This document shows, piece by piece, positions 17,878-25,491 of a stretch of 61,088 nt of DNA. Every line of letters begins with the position of its first letter. Within the stretch, counting starts at the first letter, position 1. The stretch covers positions 1-61,088 of the forward strand of contig JAEUHW010000330.1 in the NCBI GenBank assembly GCA_016793245.1, in the 5' to 3' direction. Position numbers and translations under genes: made by a program. The notes beneath the pieces were generated by a model. The model saw nothing but the letters and a program-made list of their open reading frames with translations, made no database searches and had not been told where the DNA came from. Source of the DNA: Planctomycetota bacterium (lineage in GTDB: Bacteria > Planctomycetota > UBA1135 > JADKAF01).

Positions 17878-20661
17878 TCAACGCGGCGCGAGGAGCCGTG
17901 CTTCGAGCGTCTTCAGCGGACCGCTCGACTCGGCAGGCGCGGCAGCATAGCCGAGCGCGCTCCATCGTCGGAGCTCCTTCTCTGCTGCTTCGCGCAGCGC
18001 CGCATGTCGCGCACCGACTCCCTGCACGAGATGACGCGCGCGCGCATCGAAGAACGACGCGGAGACGGCGTGCGCGAAGCGCGCGCGCGCTTCGTCCTCG
18101 GCTCCGCTGGAGAGCGCGTCTTCGACGGCCGCCAGGAGTTGGAGCACACGCGCGCGAGAGGAAGGCTCGGCGCCTTCGGCGAGATCGAGTGCGGGAAGGT
18201 CGCGCGACGCGAGCGCCGCGGCGGCTTCCAGCTCGTCGCGCGCCGAGAGCCAGAGAGAGAGCAGCACGAGGGCGCGCGCGCGCTCGCGAGCGGGATCGGC
18301 GGCCAGGAGGAGCGCGGTGCGATAGAGCACCTCCGCTTCGGGCTCGCCGGTCGCAAGCGCCCACTCCGCGAGACGTCGAGCAGAGCTCGGCGCGCGCTCC
18401 TCCAGCGTCAGGACGAGCATGTGCAAAGCGCTCGTCGACACCGCGTCGAAGGCGCCCCGCTGCAGCGCGCGCGAGAGCGCCTCTTCCAGAGCGCGGTCGC
18501 CTCTCGCGCCTCGGTCGCCGAGGCGGAGCAGCGCGCGCGAGAGATCGGGGCGTAGGCGTCCTTCGCCGCCGAGGACCGCGCTCGCACACGCCTCGACGAC
18601 GCCATCGGCGAGCGCTGCGGAGCTCTCCGGCGAGATATCGAGCGCCTCGATCCACGCCGTGAAGTCGCCGCTCGAGAACTCTTCGCGCGCGAGCTCACGG
18701 AGCGCGCGTTGGCCCTCCGAGCCGGCGCGTCCGAGCCCGCGCAACGCCGCTTGGCGGAGCTGCGGGTCGCCCGCGCGCAGCGCGCGCCGCAGCTCGGCAT
18801 CGACCTCGGGCAGCGCGCGCAAGGGCGCCGCGGACTCGAGCAGTAGATCCGCATCGAAGCGCCCCGCTTCGCGCAAGCGCTCGAAGAAGCGCCAGGTCTC
18901 GAGGTCGGGCACGGCAGCGAGCGCATCGAGCGCGCGCAGCGCGAGTTCCTCGGGCAACGCCTCGAACTGCTCGCGCAGGAACGCCGCCGCGGTGGCGTCG
19001 CCGCGCAGCGCTCGGCGAGCGGCGAGCTCGCCGCGCACCGGCAACGCGAAGGCGGCTTCTTCGTGCGGCTGGAGCGCCAGCGCTCGCAGATCGAGCTCGG
19101 CGACGCGATCGCGCGCGCGTCCCGCATCGTCGGCGGCGAGCTCCGCGAGGCCGGCGAGGACTTCGGCGCGCGCGGCGGGAAAGCGCGCGAGCAGCGCATG
19201 CACATCGCTGCGTTCGCCGTCCTCGAGCGGCGTGCGAGCCCAGAGCTCGCGCGCCGCGCGCAGCGCGTCGTCGTCGGGCTCGAGTGCGAGGAGCAGATGC
19301 AGCGCGAGGCGGCGGGTGGCGGGCGCCTCGCTCTGCGCCCAACGCAGCGCGAGCTCACGCGCGTAGCCCCCGCGCGCGGAGCTCTCGAGCGCGGCGCCGA
19401 GGCTCGCCGCGATGCGCACCTGCACCACCGGCGTCGTCTCGCGCTCCGCGCAGGAGACCGCGAGGTCGAACGCAGAATCCGCGATGGCCATGGCGATCGC
19501 CGGCTCGCGGAGGAGGGCTTCCTCGTCGTTGCGCGCCTCGGCGAGAGTCGAGGTGAAATGCTGCGGCAGGCGCAGTGCGGCGCGCAGCAGGTGACCGCGC
19601 ACGGCGCTGCTTCGAGCGCTGCGGTAGAGCTCGGCGACGGTGAGATCGGCAAAGCTCTCGAGCTCCGGATCCTGGGCGAGGGTCTGCGCCAGGTCTTCGG
19701 CGAGCGGGCCGTTCAGATGCTCGCGCAGGATCTGCTCACGCAGCGCGCGCTCCACGAGCCAGGGCCAGACAGGGAGCAGCCACGAGAGGCGATCGCGCGT
19801 CGCGTGGCGCACGCGTTCCACGGGGCGCACCAGGCGCGCTCCGGCATGCGCGCAGCGCAGCAAGACCGCGCGATCGAGCTCGCCGAACACATCGGCGCCG
19901 GCCTCGGACTCGAAGAGCGGCGCGAAGAGATCGACTTCGCCGCGCGCCTCACCGCTCAGGAACTCGATCGCGAGCCGACGATCGAACGCCTCGCTCTTGC
20001 CCGGGCCGAGCGCCGGACCGAGGAGCTCCACTCCGCAGCCCGCGGGCAAGCCTTCGCGCGCGATGCGGCGATAGAGCTCTTCGGCGAGCGCCGCCTCGCG
20101 CAGCGCGGCGATCGCCGCGCTCACGCGTGGATCGTGCCAGGGCAGCAGCGCGACCCAAGCGCGCGCGAACGGGGCGTACGCGTCGGGAGCGGGCGCGGGC
20201 GCTGCCATGCGCGGCACTTCGGCCGCGCGAGCGCGCAGCGCGACGAACGCGGCGGCGCGCACATCGTCGTAGGGATCTCCCGCCAGAGCGCAGAGGATCT
20301 CGAGGCTCGGAGCGCTCGCATCGAACGCGAGACGCAGCGCGGCTTCGCGGCGCGCGCGGCGCGGCCCCGCGCGCGCGAGCTCGCACCAGCGACTCGCTGC
20401 AGCTCCGGCATCGAAGAGCGCCAGGCCGCGCGCCGCGAGACGATGAACCTCGGCGCTCTCGCGCGACGCCGTCGCGAGAACCCGGAGGACTTCGGCCCCG
20501 CCCTCTTCGTGCAAGAGCCGCCGCAGCCCTCGCTCGCGGCGCGCGCTGTCCAGAGGTTCCCGCAAGTCCGCGAGCGCCTCGCCCAGGAGCGCGTGAGAGC
20601 GCGGCTCCTGCGCGCGCGCGGCGCAGGTCAGCGCGAGGAGAGCGAGCAGCGCTGAGCGCAT
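17878..20661 (-). CDS. large secreted HEAT-like repeat protein
   Basis: The 927-residue product begins with the signal peptide MRSALLALLALTCAARAQ. It is then almost entirely alpha-helical, Ala/Leu/Arg/Glu-rich, with recurring helix pairs such as LRRALRAGDPQLRQAALRGL. This pattern suits HEAT/ARM-type solenoids. I see no catalytic motif or transmembrane anchor. The start eight bases after the nnrD stop, followed by yhbY 42 bases downstream, indicates a transcription unit nnrD-HEAT-yhbY. It presumably acts as a periplasmic scaffold, but this is inference from the fold class only. The opposite strand contains long open frames here that are composition artefacts. Confidence 0.75.
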   Translation of the reverse strand: MRSALLALLALTCAARAQEPRSHALLGEALADLREPLDSARRERGLRRLLHEEGGAEVLRVLATASRESAEVHRLAARGLALFDAGAAASRWCELARAGPRRARREAALRLAFDASAPSLEILCALAGDPYDDVRAAAFVALRARAAEVPRMAAPAPAPDAYAPFARAWVALLPWHDPRVSAAIAALREAALAEELYRRIAREGLPAGCGVELLGPALGPGKSEAFDRRLAIEFLSGEARGEVDLFAPLFESEAGADVFGELDRAVLLRCAHAGARLVRPVERVRHATRDRLSWLLPVWPWLVERALREQILREHLNGPLAEDLAQTLAQDPELESFADLTVAELYRSARSSAVRGHLLRAALRLPQHFTSTLAEARNDEEALLREPAIAMAIADSAFDLAVSCAERETTPVVQVRIAASLGAALESSARGGYARELALRWAQSEAPATRRLALHLLLALEPDDDALRAARELWARTPLEDGERSDVHALLARFPAARAEVLAGLAELAADDAGRARDRVAELDLRALALQPHEEAAFALPVRGELAARRALRGDATAAAFLREQFEALPEELALRALDALAAVPDLETWRFFERLREAGRFDADLLLESAAPLRALPEVDAELRRALRAGDPQLRQAALRGLGRAGSEGQRALRELAREEFSSGDFTAWIEALDISPESSAALADGVVEACASAVLGGEGRLRPDLSRALLRLGDRGARGDRALEEALSRALQRGAFDAVSTSALHMLVLTLEERAPSSARRLAEWALATGEPEAEVLYRTALLLAADPARERARALVLLSLWLSARDELEAAAALASRDLPALDLAEGAEPSSRARVLQLLAAVEDALSSGAEDEARARFAHAVSASFFDARARHLVQGVGARHAALREAAEKELRRWSALGYAAAPAESSGPLKTLEARLLAPR

Positions 20662-20669
20662 GCCGCCGC

Positions 20670-21563
20670 TCAAGGCGCGGATTCGGCCAGGCTGCGCCAC
20701 GCGTGAGGCAGGAAGAAGAGCAGGTCCTCGGTCATCATGCCGTCCTCGCCGAGCTCCGCCGCGGCGAGATCGCCGGCGAGTCCGTGGGCGTGCACTCCGA
20801 GGCACACCGCGTCGAAGGGCTCGAGCTCCTTCCGTGCGGCGAGCGCGGCGAGCATGCCGGTCAGGACATCGCCTGTGCCGCCCTTCGCGAGCCCCGGATT
20901 ACCCGTGCTGGCCGTGAACGTGCGCTCGCCTTCGCGGATCACGGTGCCTGCGCCTTTCAGCACGACACAGGTCTTGGTCCGCGAGGCGAGCGCGGCACAC
21001 GCGCGCTCGCGCACCGCCGGCTCCGCGCCGAGCGCGGCTCCCGCGCCGAGGAGGCGCGCCATCTCTCCGGGATGGGGCGTCAGCACCCGCCGAGCTGGGC
21101 GCGGCAATTCGAAGGTCCGCGGCGCGTCCGCGAGCTCGTTCAGCGCGTCGGCATCGACGATCGTCGGGCAGGGCAGCTCCGGGAAGAGCCGCGCGACGAC
21201 GGCCGCGGGTCCGCTCCCGCGCCCGAGCCCGGGACCGAGCGCCGCGGCGTCGAACTCTCCCGCGCGCGCGAGCACGCGCTCGGCCGCGGCTTCGGCCAGA
21301 GTTCCGTCCGGCATCGCGGGCAGCTCGAGGAAGGTCGCGCCGAGGACGCGCCCGGCGATGCGGTCGAGCACCTTCGCGCCGGCAGCCAAGGTCACGAGCC
21401 CGGCGCCGGAGCGCAGGGCCGCCAAGGCGCAGAGCGCCGCCGCCCCCGGCATCGAGGAGGAGCCAGCTACGATGAGAACGCGACCGAAGTCGCCTTTGTG
21501 TGCCGCGCGCGGGCGCTCGGGCAGCCGGAGCGCCACGCGACCGCGCGGAGAGCGCGCCGCCAT
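20670..21563 (-). CDS. nnrD: ADP-dependent NAD(P)H-hydrate dehydratase
   Basis: NnrD repairs hydrated NAD(P)H using ADP (or ATP). The 297-residue protein matches the YjeF C-terminal domain family: AHKGDFGRVLIVAGSSSMPGAA, ALRSGAGLVTLA, ALGPGLGRGSG, VDADALNEL, VLTPHPGEMARLLG, VLKGAGTVI and the signature NPGLAKGGTGDVLTGMLAAL. There is no N-terminal NnrE (epimerase) domain, so that activity must be separate. ATG 21563 is annotated. A TTG at 21614 would add 17 residues, with no ribosome-binding site visible for it. It is divergent from the BFN-domain gene. Confidence 0.94.
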   Translation of the reverse strand: MAARSPRGRVALRLPERPRAAHKGDFGRVLIVAGSSSMPGAAALCALAALRSGAGLVTLAAGAKVLDRIAGRVLGATFLELPAMPDGTLAEAAAERVLARAGEFDAAALGPGLGRGSGPAAVVARLFPELPCPTIVDADALNELADAPRTFELPRPARRVLTPHPGEMARLLGAGAALGAEPAVRERACAALASRTKTCVVLKGAGTVIREGERTFTASTGNPGLAKGGTGDVLTGMLAALAARKELEPFDAVCLGVHAHGLAGDLAAAELGEDGMMTEDLLFFLPHAWRSLAESAP

Positions 21564-21640
21564 CTTCGCTTGAACCTCGCTCGAGGAGCGGCGGAAGATA
21601 TCATGCGCCGGCAACCGCGCGCCCGAGGTGCCGCCGAGCC

Positions 21641-22039
21641 ATGATCGAGATGCTGCTGGCCAAGGTCATCCTGCAGGACAACGCCGAGCAGAGCTTGATC
21701 TACCTGCGCGAGAAGGAGGGCGAACGGACCTTCCCGATCGTGATCGGGCCGTTCGAGGCGCAGGAGATCTGGCGCCAGGTCGAAGGCGAGAAGACCCCGC
21801 GGCCGCTCACCCACCAGCTCCTCGCGACGGTGATGGAGCGCCTCGGTGGCTATCTGAAGCGCGTCCTGATCAACGACCTGGAGAACAAGACCTTCTTCGC
21901 ACGGCTCGTGATCCAACGCGAGGACGAGGAGCTCGAGGTCGATGCCCGCCCCTCCGATGCGATCGCGCTCGCGACGCGCTACCGCTGCTCGATCCTCGTC
22001 TCGGAGGAAGTGCTCGAGTCCGTGTCCAAGGGCGCTTGA
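21641..22039 (+). CDS. bifunctional nuclease (BFN/DUF151) domain protein
   Basis: The 132-residue protein is a single BFN domain. Recognisable stretches are LLAKVILQDNAEQSLIYLREKEG, RTFPIVIGPFEAQEIW, RPLTHQLLATVMERLGGYLKRVLINDLENKTFFARLVIQ and VDARPSDAIALATRYRCSILVSEEVL. BFN-domain proteins have nuclease activity in Thermotoga and plants, and occur widely in bacteria with an unclear physiological role. The start could be ATG 21641 or ATG 21650. A promoter-like element for the following tRNA overlaps the stop codon. Confidence 0.93.
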   Translation: MIEMLLAKVILQDNAEQSLIYLREKEGERTFPIVIGPFEAQEIWRQVEGEKTPRPLTHQLLATVMERLGGYLKRVLINDLENKTFFARLVIQREDEELEVDARPSDAIALATRYRCSILVSEEVLESVSKGA

Positions 22040-22064
22040 CCGCGCGCGCTCGGCGCGTTGAACT
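22036..22064 (+). promoter_or_regulatory. possible promoter of tRNA-Ser(UGA)
   Basis: TTGACC at 22036-22041 is a good -35 box. After 17 bases comes TGAACT (22059-22064), only a weak -10 match. It overlaps the end of the BFN gene, about 47 bases before the tRNA. Confidence 0.3.
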
Positions 22065-22110
22065 GCCCAGCGGGGCGCACCGCGGCTCCCGCGGGTGCAC
22101 GCACTCACCG

Positions 22111-22197
22111 GGAGGGTTGGCAGAGCGGCCGATTGCGGCGGTCTTGAAAACCGCTGATCCGTCACCGGATCCGGGGGTTCGAATCCCTCACCCTCCG
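22111..22197 (+). tRNA. tRNA-Ser (anticodon TGA)
   Basis: The acceptor stem GGAGGGT (22111-22117) pairs with ACCCTCC (22190-22196), followed by discriminator G. The D-arm follows as TGGCAGAGCGGCCGA. The anticodon arm GCGGT-CTTGAAA-ACCGC gives anticodon TGA (22145-22147). There is a long class II variable arm (about 22152-22171). The T-arm is GGGGGTTCGAATCCC. The long variable arm is diagnostic of Ser. The CCA end is not encoded (AAC follows). Confidence 0.95.
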
Positions 22198-22250
22198 AAC
22201 GCCCCACTCTCGTTCGCCTCCGAGATCTGAGACTCGTCCTGGATCGCTCG

Positions 22251-22279
22251 TTGAGCCGCTGGAGAACGCGTGGTATAAG
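22251..22279 (+). promoter_or_regulatory. promoter of tRNA-Ser(GCU)
   Basis: TTGAGC (22251-22256), a 17-base spacer and TATAAG (22274-22279) form a strong sigma-70-type promoter. Transcription would start near 22286, about 13 bases before the mature tRNA. The second Ser tRNA is therefore independently transcribed. Confidence 0.65.
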
Positions 22280-22298
22280 GCCCGCCGCCCCTCGCTGC

Positions 22299-22391
22299 GG
22301 AGAGGTGGCAGAGTGGCCGAATGCGCCTCATTGCTAATGAGGTGTGCTGCCAAAAGCGGCACCGCGGGTTCAAATCCCGCCCTCTCCGCCA
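22299..22391 (+). tRNA. tRNA-Ser (anticodon GCT) with encoded CCA
   Basis: GGAGAGG (22299-22305) pairs with CCTCTCC (22381-22387), followed by G and an encoded CCA (22389-22391). The anticodon arm CCTCA-TTGCTAA-TGAGG gives anticodon GCT at 22333-22335. A long variable arm and GCGGGTTCAAATCCCGC T-arm follow. It encodes CCA while the neighbouring tRNA-Ser(UGA) does not. Confidence 0.96.
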
Positions 22392-22593
22392 TCTTTCCCC
22401 CGGTTCGGCTCGCTCGGCGCGCCGTTCCGCGGGCGAAAGATCCCCGATGACTGGCCACCACCCCGGAAAGCCGCGCCTAGAGCTCCCGCGCCCAGGACTA
22501 CCTCGGCACGGCACCTATCACCGAGGCGATGCCCGTCGCCGGGGCGCCGTCGATCGTGCGCGGCCCTTCGGCGCTGGAGCGCACGCCGCCTGC

Positions 22594-23088
22594 GTGGCGC
22601 GGTGTCTCGCGACTGCCACGTGGGCGCTCCTCTTGCTCGCAACGAGCTGCGGCGTCCGCGAGATGCGCGTCACCACCGCCGAGGACGCAGGCGAAGTCTG
22701 GATCGACGGGCACCCGATGGGCCACCGCGACGTGCGCGTCGCCACCCCTCGCGGGCCGGCTACGAACCTCGAGTGGTATCGCGACGGACAGCGCGTCGGC
22801 GGGCGGATCGCGGAGCTCGAGGCGCCGCTCGGCTACGGTTTCCCGTTCGACTATCTCTTCGAGGCGCTGTTGCCGCTGCCGGCGAGCTGGCGCACCGAGT
22901 TCCGGATCGAAGCGGACCCTCCGCCCCCGCCGAGCGGCGTCGACTTGGGCCCCTATCCCGAGAACGCCTGGCGCGCGCTCTGGCATCAAGTGCGCATCGA
23001 GGCGCTGCGGAGCCGCATCCTCCAAGACGCGCTGGATCGGCGCGCGGCCCTGCGCCGCGAAGGCCGCCCGACGGGGACCCTCCCGTGA
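22594..23088 (+). CDS. putative lipoprotein with PEGA-like region
   Basis: The 164-residue reading from GTG 22594 gives a short signal ARCLATATWALLLLATSC with a lipobox ending in Cys, so a lipid-anchored protein is likely. Residues after the Cys include EVWIDGHPMGHRDVRVATP, which resembles the PEGA-type beta module. The rest is Pro-rich and then helical. An ATG at 22447 is in frame but would place a basic, unconserved 49-residue stretch before the signal. The stop overlaps the murD GTG start, so the genes are coupled. Function is unknown. A role in the envelope is suggested only by the murD coupling and lipidation. Confidence 0.6.
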   Translation: MARCLATATWALLLLATSCGVREMRVTTAEDAGEVWIDGHPMGHRDVRVATPRGPATNLEWYRDGQRVGGRIAELEAPLGYGFPFDYLFEALLPLPASWRTEFRIEADPPPPPSGVDLGPYPENAWRALWHQVRIEALRSRILQDALDRRAALRREGRPTGTLP

Positions 23089-24482
23089 CCGACGAGGGCC
23101 GCGAGAAATGCGCGATCGTCCTCGGTCTCGGGCTCCACGGCGGCGGCGTCGGCGTCGCGCGCCACCTCCACGCGCGAGGGCGACGCGTGCGCGTCCTGGA
23201 TCGCCGCGATGCCGCGACCTTGGCTCCCTCGCTGGCGGCGCTCGCCGGGATCCCGCTCGATCTCCGCTTGGGCGAGCATCGCGTCGAGGACCTCGAGGGC
23301 TGCGACCTGCTCGTCCCGAACCCCGCGGTGCCGGCGGATCATCCGCTGCTCGCCGAAGCGCGCCGACGCGGGATCGCGGTCCGCGGCGAGATCGAGCTGC
23401 TGATCGAGGCCCTGCCGCAGCGCTGCATCGCGATCACCGGCACCAACGGCAAGAGCACGACCACGACGCTGATCGCGTTCCTGCTCGATCGATGCGGCGT
23501 CAGCGCTCGCCTGGGTGGGAACCTCGGGATCTCGCTCCTGGACGATGTCGCGGGCGTGCGCCCGGAGGACTGGCTGGTCCTCGAGGTCTCGAGCTTCCAG
23601 CTAGAAGCTCTCCATCCGCCGCGACCTTGGCCGGAGGTCGCCGTCTGGACCAATCTCTCGCCCGACCATCTCGATCGCCACGGCGACATGGCCGGCTACG
23701 CACGCGCGAAGGACGGGATCCTGCGTTTCCAGACCCCGCAGCAGGTGGCGATCCTGAACGGCGCCGACCCCGTGCTGCGGAGCTCGGAGCGACCGGGCCA
23801 GGGTCGCCGGGTCTGGATCGGAGAGGCACCGGATGGTGCGCCGCGCTGGAGCGAGGACGCGAGCGGGAACCTCTGCCGACGCGACGAGAATGGTCTCCAG
23901 GAGATCCTCGCGCGACGCGCCGACCTGCCGCTCCGCGGCGCGTTCCAGGGCACGAATGCGCTGATGGCGCTCGCTGCGGTGGAGGCGGCGGGAGTGGATC
24001 CGCGCGTCGCGGCCCGCTATCTCCCGGAGTTCCAAGGCGTCGCGCATCGGCTCCGCTCGCTGGGCGAGCGAGGAGGGCGCACCTGGATCGACAACGGCGT
24101 CTCGACCACGCCGACCTCGACGATCTCCGCGCTCGAAGACACGGAGGCCCGCCCGCTCTACTGGATCGGAGGCGGGAAGACGAAGCACCTGCCGCTCGAA
24201 GGACTGGCCCGCACGGCGGCGTCGCGCTGTGCCGAGGTCCTGGCCTTCGGAGCGGCGGCCGAGGAGCTCGCAAACGCGATCGAGGAGGCCGGTGGGAAGG
24301 CTCGCCGCTGCCCCGATTTGCCGTCGGCGATGACGATCGCCGCGCGCGAGACGCCGCGCGGAGCGTGCATCTTGTTCTCGCCCGCGTTCGCCTCCTTCGA
24401 CGCGTATCCCCACTTCCGAGTGAGGGCCGCGCACTTCCTGCGGCTCCTCGACGAGCACTGCCCACCTGGAGATGGGACCTGA
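23085..24482 (+). CDS. murD: UDP-N-acetylmuramoyl-L-alanine--D-glutamate ligase MurD
   Basis: MurD adds D-glutamate to UDP-MurNAc-L-Ala in peptidoglycan synthesis. From GTG 23085 (overlapping the preceding TGA) the product is 465 residues, a normal length. The N-terminal Rossmann-like part has VLGLGLHGGGVGVARHL. The central ATP-binding domain shows GTNGKSTTTTLIAFLL (from residue 119), GGNLGISLLD, LEVSSFQLE and NLSPDHLDRHG. The C-terminal domain has LPEFQGVAHRLRSLGERGGRTWIDNGVSTTPTSTI, WIGGGKTKHLPLEGL and LFSPAFASFDAYPHFRVRAAHF. It lies apart from any mra/dcw cluster and supports a peptidoglycan-making organism. Confidence 0.95.
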   Translation: MTDEGREKCAIVLGLGLHGGGVGVARHLHARGRRVRVLDRRDAATLAPSLAALAGIPLDLRLGEHRVEDLEGCDLLVPNPAVPADHPLLAEARRRGIAVRGEIELLIEALPQRCIAITGTNGKSTTTTLIAFLLDRCGVSARLGGNLGISLLDDVAGVRPEDWLVLEVSSFQLEALHPPRPWPEVAVWTNLSPDHLDRHGDMAGYARAKDGILRFQTPQQVAILNGADPVLRSSERPGQGRRVWIGEAPDGAPRWSEDASGNLCRRDENGLQEILARRADLPLRGAFQGTNALMALAAVEAAGVDPRVAARYLPEFQGVAHRLRSLGERGGRTWIDNGVSTTPTSTISALEDTEARPLYWIGGGKTKHLPLEGLARTAASRCAEVLAFGAAAEELANAIEEAGGKARRCPDLPSAMTIAARETPRGACILFSPAFASFDAYPHFRVRAAHFLRLLDEHCPPGDGT

Positions 24483-24487
24483 TCGGA

Positions 24488-24658
24488 CCTAGCTGCCTGA
24501 TGCAGAAGTCATCGGGGCTGAAGAACGCGCCTCGGTCGCCTCGCCTGCGTTGCCGGAACCTAGCTGAAACACCCGCTTCAGCGCCGGTTCCGACGCCTTG
24601 GCGAGACGCCCGATGCATCGTTTCCAGCCTCGAAGCACTTCTTCAACAGGCTGCTAGG
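24488..24658. repeat. 171-bp imperfect nested inverted repeat (MITE-like element or structured RNA)
   Basis: The ends CCTAGCTGCCTG (24488-24499) and CAGGCTGCTAGG (24647-24658) are inverted repeats with one mismatch. Nested inside are CATCGGG/CCCGATG (24510-24516 / 24609-24615), CTCGCC/GGCGAG (24540-24545 / 24600-24605), CGGAACC/GGTTCCG (24554-24560 / 24586-24592) and GCTGAA/TTCAGC (24563-24568 / 24577-24582). Each terminus contains TA (within CTAG), which would fit a TA target duplication. It fills most of the gap between murD and the mcsA-like gene and has no coding capacity. Confidence 0.6.
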
Positions 24659-24705
24659 GCGTGCGCCCCCTCGCGTTCGCGCCCGCGCTTCGTAAGCTGC
24701 TGCCC

Positions 24706-25200
24706 ATGATCTCGTGCCAAGAGTGCCATTCCCGGCCCGCCAGCGTGCACGTCCTGGACGTGCTCGCGGAAGGCGGACCGAAGCAGCACCACCTCTGCAC
24801 TCAATGCCACGACGGCAAAGAGGCCGCGGCGGCCTTCCCGGTGCTCTACCAGAAGGTGATGGCCGACAAGGCCGGGCGCACGGGTACCCAGCGTTGTCCC
24901 GAGTGCGGCATCACCCTGCGCGACTTCCGCCAGAAGGGCCGCCTTGGCTGCCCGCGCGACTACGAAGTGTTCGGCGATCACGTGCGCGTGCTGCTCGAGA
25001 AGGTCCACGGAGCGACGAAACACGTGGGTCGCGGCCCCGGCGAGAGCGGCTACGAGCAGGCGCAGCGCGAGCTCGCGGGACTGCGCGATCGGCTCGCACA
25101 AGCCGTCGCCGCCGAGGACTACGAAGAGGCCGCGCGACTGCGCGACCGCGTCGCCGATCTCGAAGAGCGCCTGCGGAAGATCGGCCCCGGGCCGAGCTGA
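24706..25200 (+). CDS. mcsA: McsA-like protein with UVR motif
   Basis: McsA-type proteins are zinc-binding partners of ClpC and, in Firmicutes, activators of the arginine kinase McsB. The 164-residue protein has an N-terminal zinc-binding pair of CxxC motifs (CQEC, CTQC), a second pair (CPECGITLRDF and a later single Cys in GRLGCPRDY), and a C-terminal UVR motif. The last is an antiparallel coiled coil (LAGLRDRLAQAVAAEDYEEAARLRDRVADLEERL). The start follows from the conserved MISCQECH beginning. clpC lies 291 bases downstream. No mcsB or ctsR is present here. Confidence 0.88.
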   Translation: MISCQECHSRPASVHVLDVLAEGGPKQHHLCTQCHDGKEAAAAFPVLYQKVMADKAGRTGTQRCPECGITLRDFRQKGRLGCPRDYEVFGDHVRVLLEKVHGATKHVGRGPGESGYEQAQRELAGLRDRLAQAVAAEDYEEAARLRDRVADLEERLRKIGPGPS

Positions 25201-25337
25201 GGCGCTCCGGCAGATCTGCCTCTCCGCGTGACTCCACTTCGAAGGGGTCTCGCGAACGTCTTGCAGGGCCATCGAGCCGCTCGCGGCCTCCCGCCGCCGG
25301 ATTTTCGGCGGAGGAACCGCGCGGCCCGAGGCGATCT

Positions 25338-25438
25338 TCGACTCGGCCGAACCTGGTGCCGTGTGGCACCAGGCCGTAGAAGAAGAGGCCGCTCGCACCG
25401 TTGGAGTTTGTGCGAAAGCCACGGCTCTTCCGAGTCGA
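25338..25438 (+). ncRNA. predicted structured 5' leader of clpC (three-way junction)
   Basis: A closing helix TCGACTCGG/CCGAGTCGA (25338-25346 / 25430-25438, 9 perfect bp) encloses two hairpins. One is CCTGGTGCC-GTGT-GGCACCAGG (25352-25373, 9 perfect bp). The other is AAGAG(g)CCG/CGGCTCTT (25383-25391 / 25422-25429) with an inner CGCAC/GTGCG. Downstream, TCCTC (25457-25461) can pair with GAGGA (25476-25480), the clpC ribosome-binding site. This looks like a regulatory RNA leader. I match it to no known riboswitch class. Confidence 0.55.
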
Positions 25439-25491
25439 TATACCACGCGGCAGGAATCCTCCGGCCGCCTGGAACGAGGACCGCACGCGCG

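Noticed and set aside
19063..20655. Long + strand frame opposite the HEAT-like gene
   Set aside because: The minus-strand product has a signal peptide and helical repeats, and tight operon spacing. The + frame is Arg/Glu/Ala shadow sequence.
22321..22446. Starting the lipoprotein gene inside tRNA-Ser(GCU)
   Set aside because: The in-frame ATG at 22321 lies within the tRNA, so the open frame there is fortuitous.
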